This document shows, one piece after another, positions 58,256 through 64,000 of a DNA stretch of 64,000 bases. The position numbers and the translations under genes were made by a program. The notes below the pieces were generated by a model. It ran no database searches. It worked only from the letters and a program-made list of their open reading frames with translations, and was not told the DNA's origin. Position 1 is the first letter of the stretch, and every line of letters begins with the position of its first letter. The DNA comes from Voacanga thouarsii (lineage: Eukaryota; Streptophyta; Magnoliopsida; Gentianales; Apocynaceae), in the NCBI GenBank assembly GCA_026120185.1, contig JANUWF010003378.1, positions 1-64,000 of the forward strand, read 5' to 3'.

Positions 58256-59838
58256 TGTATAAAAATTATCAAATTTAAATCCTTCCCTTAGTCAAGTTTT
58301 AATTAAAACATTAATTCCAAAATATACATACGAGTAAGTATACTCATCGCAAGCATAACATAGAGAATTAATAAGTATTGATCATCAAAGGAACAAGTAC
58401 ACACTAATAACTTTTTATTCATTATTTAACCGACCTAAATAAATTGGGAAAATAATAAAAAGAAAAATAAAGAAATATATACAACTCACGGACGTACGAA
58501 TATGTAATTTTGACAATTATCCTAGAAAACGTGATAATGAACTAATTAGCAATTCTCTCAACTAATTATCATCTTAGCTTCTAAAGATAAATTCCACTTC
58601 ATTTGTCAATCTACGGGATTACTATATTTTAATTCATATTACCGATTTGTCAATCAAGCTAACATAACCAAAACATGTATTAAACTCATTATTATATTTG
58701 ATTTAATTAGCAGATTTGTCAATCAAGCCATCCTAACCAAAATATGCATGAATCTCAATTCCTTAAAAACATAAAATTAGCTAATGAACCTTTGATCGAG
58801 GCAAAATCAACTAATCTTTGATCACTTAGCCCTAAAATTGTAATTTCGTCGTTCAAGTCCATTAAGATTTGATAATTATGAAATCAATGTAATGAAACTC
58901 TTAACATTGTTTTGTCAAAGTCAATTAGAAGAACTTGCATCAATCCCAATGATAATAAGTAATCAAATACAAAAGATGATAAAGAATTGATCAAATAACT
59001 AAATCAACACAAAATCATGAATTCCAAAATAATATTAAATTACAATAAAAATATTGACTAGATTATTGTTTAAGGAAAAGAAAATAAAGATAAAAGAAAG
59101 CATTCATAAATAAGCCACTTTCTTCACCGTTGAAGACTCTCTTAAACAATCCTCCTTGATTGGTTGAATTCCTCCTTCAATGAGTCATTAAAATTTATGC
59201 TCTTTGATCCACATTCTCTCCTTGATTGGGTGAATTCCCCCTTCAATGAGTCATTAAAATCTATGCTCTTTGATCCACCTTCTCTCATTTTCTCTTATGT
59301 TTTCTCTTGCTTTTATAAGCCTCGTGGATGCTAAATTCGTGTTTTAGAAAGTCATGGCAGAGTAAGATTCAAAAAATACTAAAATTATTAGAAAATTTCT
59401 AAATTCGTGAACAAAATATTCGCCTTCCAGAGCGTACCTGGAGTCGGGTACCTTCGATCCACCTGACGCTAGGTGTACTCTATTTTTCCTCTATTTTTGC
59501 TCTGTTTTTACTAGCCGGATAGAATGGACCCGGTGCCTAGTCCACTTGCCAGACCTGGCACCAGGTCTATTCTATTTTCTTCTTGAAAACTTCTTAGTTT
59601 GCTCTGCTTGACCAGGATGGACCCGGTGCCTAGTCCTTTAGCTGGGCCTGGTGTAAGGTACATTCTAGAATTGTTCATTTTCTACTCGAATTTAACTCAA
59701 ATCTACACAAATTTGCTAAAAATACTTTTTATAAGTAAAATGTCAAATAGGACGAGTATATGCCTAGTTATTATACCAAATGTATCTCAAAACAATCTCA
59801 AATAACTAAAAAAATAATGGTGATTTTAGCCCCTATCA
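58256..59838. mobile_element. 1.58-kb insert flanked by 12-bp direct repeats
   Basis: TGTATAAAAATTATC at the left and AGCCCCTATCA at the right give TG...CA tips (reverse: TGATAGGGGCTAAAATCACC). Both sides are directly abutted by GTAAATTTTGGG (58244-58255 and 59839-59850). No coding sequence. It looks like a solo LTR of a different family, but 12 bp is too long for a normal LTR target duplication. Confidence 0.6.
59152..59283. repeat. 66-bp tandem duplication
   Basis: Two copies (59152-59217, 59218-59283) starting CTCCTTGATTGG and containing AATGAGTCATTAAAAT, differing at about five positions. Confidence 0.9.
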
Positions 59839-60888
59839 GTAAATTTTGGGGATTTAAAATTTAAATAAAGATGGGTTAAAGAAAGAATAGACTAGTCATG
59901 GTTTGGGTTAAAGAAAGAATAGACTAGCCATGGTAAAAAAATAACTCCATAGTTTTTATTACTAGAACCGTGTTCTATTAAGAAGGTTGAGGATGTTTCA
60001 ACCAAAAAGAAGAAAAATCAACAATGGATGCATTCTGGGCAATAGTGTACATAGCAGTTTCCTTTAAAAAAAAAAAAAGATGGTTTATTAGTTCTGCTAA
60101 ACTAAGGGAAATTTCCCTTCTTGATATACTTCCCAAATTCGATCACTTCAATTAAGGGAAAGCAATGCGGTTCACGGGGTATGGCTGGTCCAAATCATGG
60201 TGTTGATCATTGCCTATAAGAATTTGATGGAATTGATCATTAGAAGGCCACAAATTTGAGGATTTAAAATTTAAATAAATATGAAGTGTGAAGGAAGTAG
60301 CCTAGCCATGGAAATTGACTAATTTTTACCCATTCTTATCTCTATTTTGGAGCTAATAGATGGGAATTACAAGGGATTTGGTCAGCCATATGTAAAAAGA
60401 ATATAATAAAAACTGAAATTTTAAAAAGGTATGAGTATAATAGATGAAGGGATTTTGACCTAGAATCTTTTTGGAATATTTTCCCACCCCAACAATGGAA
60501 ACGTCAGCTAGGATTCTTGCAGGTGCAAACCAAAGGAAAAAAGAAATAAAAGGATGTCTAAATAAGAATTATCATTCAAACCCTCAATTTGTCCATTAAA
60601 AATGCCAATACTTCACCATTAGAACACATTACTCTTGTGATTTATCTAACATCAAAAGCCTCTATGCTTTAAAAGCCTTTCCTCAAGTTCTCTCTAAAGT
60701 AAAATCAAACAACCCGATAATTCAACATATACCCAAATATAATATGCAAGCTAACTAAGGAAACTTAGATCAATAACTATACACATAGGACACATAAAGT
60801 CATAAGGTCAAATATAATCATGCAAGAATGTAAATAATACAATGCAAGCCTTCTTACTATCCAGGGTAATTTAGGGTGGGGTTTTACA
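59839..60888 (-). mobile_element. LTR 5' part at right edge of nested block
   Basis: On the - strand it starts at 60888 with TGTAAAACCCCACCC, directly at the break in the integrase frame, and is similar at the tip to the solo LTR at 57908. It holds a 32-bp tandem pair GGGTTAAAGAAAGAATAGAC (59873 and 59905) and a partial repeat of the same region at about 60260. No coding sequence. It is taken as the 5' LTR end of the outermost inserted element. Confidence 0.5.
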
Positions 60889-61440
60889 GTCGGTACTCCA
60901 TGTAACCTCACGAATTCTTGGACATAGACTTGTGACATCTTTTTTATAGAATACCTCACATTCCCTGGCATAGAATGCACAGTCTTGGTTAATCGATCCA
61001 CTACTATCCAAATAGCATCTTTTTGAGTCCTACTTATCGGTAGCCTGGTGATTAAGTCCATAATGACACACTCCCATTTCTATTTTGGTGTCAGCAAGGG
61101 TTGTAGTAGTCCTGCAGTCTTTTCTCATAATTTTTTTCTTTAACTCTCCTATATTCGTCACACAGAATCAATCCCTACAATGCATTATCCCATGATTGTC
61201 CACTCTAAAGTCTGAGTTCCTCTTTCCAACTTCTTTTTCTTTAAAACTCTGGAATTCTTGACTATTTACTTGAGCATTGCAAATCTCTTGTTTCAGCTTA
61301 GGAACCACAGTTAGATTCCTTATCCAAATCATTATCTTACTTAGTTTAGCTTCTCCCATCAATACTCCATGTATTCCCTTCACCTCTTGAGTTCGCAGTC
61401 TACCTAATTTCATCTTTCTGATCATTACATCCACAACTAC
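60889..61440 (-). pseudogene. Chromovirus integrase N-half
   Basis: - strand frame 61061-60889 reads MDLITRLPISRTQKDAIWIV, DRLTKTVHSMP, and ends EFVRLHGVPT at the insertion point. This is the first part of the integrase core. Upstream frame 61434-61168 carries the region before it (NLTVVPKLKQEICNAQ and FRVDNHGIMHCRD), with stops and a frameshift between. The continuation of the core is at 33702. Confidence 0.85.
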
Positions 61441-62360
61441 ATTGGCTTTTTATTATGGTAGTTAATTGGGTATCGATACTCAACTATGAATTCCATTCGT
61501 CTTCTTTATCTCAAGTATAGATTTTTTTTCAGTGAATATGTACTTTAAGCTCTTATAATCCATGAATATTTCATACTCAATGTTGTACAGGTAAGTCACC
61601 ACTTCTTTTGGGTGAATATAATAGTAGCTAACTCCAGATCATGCGTATGGTAGTTCACCTTGTGTCGCTTGAGTTTTCTCAAAGCATAGGCCACAACTTT
61701 ATTTTCCTACATCAACACTGTTCCTAATCCTTCCTTTGAAGTATTCGTGTATAAAGTATAGGGTTTCCCTTCTTCTGGTAATGTCAACACAAGTGTCGTC
61801 ATTAATCTCCTTTTCAGCTCCTAAAAGCTTTCTCACACTTTTCGCTTCATAAAAACTACACGTCTTTACATAGTAATCTAGTTAAAGGTGAGGTAAGGGT
61901 TGAGAACCCTTTTATGAAATGCCTATAATACCCAACTAAACCCAAGAAACTCCTAATTTCTGTGACAATTTTAGGTGCTTCCAATTTTCAATGGTTTCCA
62001 TCTTAGCATGATCCATCTTAATTCCTTCTTTAGTCAATACATACCCTAAAAATGAAATAGGGACCAACTAAAATTCACACTTCCTGAACTTGGCATATAG
62101 TCAGTACTCCCTCAACCTTTTCAGGACCATTTTGAAGTGCTTCACATGCTCCTCCAGGCTCTTTAAGTAGATCAAAATATCATTGATAAAGATCACAAGA
62201 AACTTGTCTAAATAAGGTCAAAATATTTGATTCACCAAAACCATAAATGTTGCAAGCATATTTTTTAGACCAAATGGTATTACAATAAACTTATAATGCT
62301 CGTACCAAGTGTTAAATGAAGTCTTCGGAATATCCTCCTCCCGAATTCCCACTTAGTAAT
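61441..62360 (-). pseudogene. Chromovirus RNase H and RT C-half
   Basis: In several frames on the - strand: the RT thumb/connection region ([20 protein letters not shown]), then RNase H pieces (TLYTNTSKEGLGTVLM, VVAYALRKLKRHKVNYHTHD, LELATIIF). The catalytic aspartate block YxDAS is changed to YTNTS. Numerous stops. Confidence 0.75.
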
Positions 62361-62690
62361 ATCCTTACTTTAGATCAAGCTTAGAATAACAACTAGATCC
62401 TCTCAATTGGTCAAACAACTCGTCAATGAGTGGGAGAAGGTATTTATTCTTGATCGTTAGATTGTTTAACCCATAATAATCGATGCACAAATGCAGGGTT
62501 CCGTCCTTCTTTTTCATGAGCAACACCGGTGCTCCCCATGGTAAAGTACTTGGCCGGATGTACTCTTGCTCCAATAATTTCTTCAATTGCTCCTTTAATT
62601 CCTCGAGTTCTATAGGGGCCATGCGATACGAAGTCCTGGAAATCAATTTTGCTCCCGATACTAAATCAATAGTAAACGCCACTTCCTGAG
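62361..62690 (-). pseudogene. Chromovirus reverse transcriptase N-half
   Basis: - strand 62682-62365 is open: [57 protein letters not shown], and [20 protein letters not shown], the fingers/palm entry of Ty3/gypsy RT. Two conserved positions are altered (DYYGLN for DYRxLN). Frame is lost after KLDLK. Confidence 0.9.
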
Positions 62691-62869
62691 GTGGGGGTAG
62701 AGTTACCTATTCTTCGAGAAAAATATCCAAAAACTCTTTGAACACTACAATGCTTTCTCGAGTGCTCTCATCCTTGAACTTGTTAATCAAATACGATAAA
62801 TAGCCTTGGAAACCTTACTTAAGCAATTTTTGTGCTTTAGTTCCTGCAATTAGATATTTTATTCCTTAA

Positions 62870-63230
62870 TCTATCTCTCTTTTAATTCCAAAACATCTCT
62901 CCCGGGTCTAATAAATTGCATTATTTTATTTTTACAATCACCCCAAGTATGGTGCTCAAATAACCAATCTATGCCTAGAATAACATCAGAATTCTCAGAA
63001 GGCATAATAATGAGGTCCCTGGGTAATTTCTCTCTCCCCATTTCAATCTCAAACCTTTTAATGTATTTTCTTGCCTCTACTAATTTCCCCAAGGGTGTGC
63101 TAACCAATAAGGTGTAAGGTAATTCCAACCTAATAAATCCTAATTTATTAGCATATATCTCATTCATATAAGAATGGATGGAACTAGGATCTATAAGCAT
63201 ATTAACTTTAGGATTTTAGATAGAGAGCAT
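62870..63230 (-). pseudogene. Chromovirus aspartic protease
   Basis: - strand 63200-62871: LIDPSSIHSYMNE at the active site (family D-x-G changed to D-P-S), then PRDLIIMPSENSDVILGIDW with the flap and ILG motifs. In living elements it releases gag and pol proteins. Confidence 0.85.
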
Positions 63231-64000
63231 GCCTTCGACCACAGTAGGGTCAGTTCCCATCTCACCACAGTTAAGGGCGAACACCTTAGCTCTTGGAGCC
63301 TCTAGTTATTATCTCCATGATTTACACCCTTACCATGGTTGACTTGATGGGTTGGTGGAGTGAAGTTGTTACAAGCATTATACTGCAATGTGGTTAAGGT
63401 ATCCACAGTTGAAGCACTTCTTGACTGTATCTTTAAACTAGCAATATTTTTCCTTATGTTCCCTTTTCCCACATCGGTGGCAAGTCACACTAGCTTGGAT
63501 AGGGCTAATAGGGTTGGTCATTAGCTGTTTAGCCTTTTTAATTCCCTGAGGCCTACCTAGCCTTTTTCCTAGAAAGTGCTTAACCATGAAGTTTACTTTT
63601 TTCTTCGTTCTCAATGTGGGTGGCTACATCAACTGCAGCAGCATAGGTGGTAGGGGGAAAGGGATGAGTTCTTGCCTAAGGCCCTTTACAAATTAGAGGG
63701 GCATTTTTACTCTGTGTCTACCAACCTCTGGTAATACTTGAAGAGTCTGTTAAACTATGCAGTATATTGGGCTACTGGAATCCCTCCCTAGTGGAGGTTT
63801 TGAAACTCGTCCTCTCTCTTTTCCACTACCTATAGTGGAATGTACTCAACCTGAAATGCCTCCAAGAATTGGTCCTATGTCCATTCAACTTCAACATCCT
63901 CCTAACTTTCTTGAATCCTTACCCACTAGTCTGGAGTAGGTCCTCTCAATTGAAATACTGTAAACCTAACCTTGCACTACTGTACATACTGTAGAGTGCC
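63231..64000 (-). pseudogene. Chromovirus gag, C-terminal part, running off the window
   Basis: On the - strand the capsid region reads FQLRGPTPDWWVRIQES, QFLEAFQVEYIPL, VEKREDEFQNL and FNRLFKYYQRLVDTE, with stops between. Two zinc knuckles follow at about 63490-63390: CHRCGKREHKEKYC and CFNCGYLNHIAV (the second incomplete). The start lies beyond 64000. Confidence 0.75.

Noticed and set aside
1..64000. CRISPR arrays, bacterial-type operons, riboswitches, tRNA or rRNA genes
   Set aside because: No regularly spaced direct repeats with unique spacers, no operon-like ORF runs and no tRNA-like A/B box cloverleaf were seen. The tRNA-Met-like phrases are retroelement primer-binding sites.

Overview
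This window is a stretch of AT-rich nuclear DNA from a flowering plant, probably a eudicot. The evidence is intron-bearing fragments of plant genes (MAP70, a type-B response regulator, a serine carboxypeptidase-like protein) and plant-specific transposable-element lineages. I found no intact host gene, tRNA, rRNA or CRISPR array. Nearly everything recognisable is a transposable element or a decayed gene fragment, so this looks like old, repeat-rich chromatin.

Layout. 1-2430: a decayed Ty1/copia gag-pol remnant on the + strand, cut off by a CACTA-type transposon end (to 2837). A second, unrelated CACTA end follows (to 3529). 3778-7717: a multi-exon pseudogene of a MAP70 microtubule-associated protein. 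8504-8880: a serine carboxypeptidase-like fragment. 10990-21257: a probable Helitron on the - strand carrying same-strand fragments of an ARR11-like response regulator and of an unidentified protein. 22640-23292: a third CACTA end. 24783-25089: a Stowaway-type MITE. From 25963: the 5' end of a second, related Helitron-like element on the + strand, with same-strand fragments of a mitochondrial ribosomal protein (S24/S35 type) and an RRM protein. This one is cut at 28988.

From 28988 to the right edge lies one Ty3/gypsy element of the Tekay/Del chromovirus type on the - strand. Gag starts beyond 64000, then come protease, RT, RNase H, integrase and chromodomain, and a 3' LTR (32737 to 28988). 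Its integrase frame is split in two by a 27.2-kb nest of later insertions (33703-60888). The nest holds related chromovirus-type LTRs, four copies of a ~315-bp short terminal repeat (three with tRNA-iMet primer-binding sites alongside), a solo LTR inside another solo LTR (52357-55748 inside 50327-57908), a 1.58-kb insert flanked by 12-bp repeats, and a complete 11.15-kb copia element of SIRE/Maximus type (38277-49428) with LTRs, PBS, gag-pol, an env-like third ORF, PPT and a 5-bp target duplication.

The order of insertion can be read from the interruptions: host chromovirus first, then the LTR and short-repeat layers, then the solo LTRs and the copia element. All coding regions carry stops and frameshifts, many of them G-to-A or C-to-T changes, so none should make a full-length protein. 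The most unusual content is the pair of Helitron-like elements, each with fragments of different host genes on its own strand.
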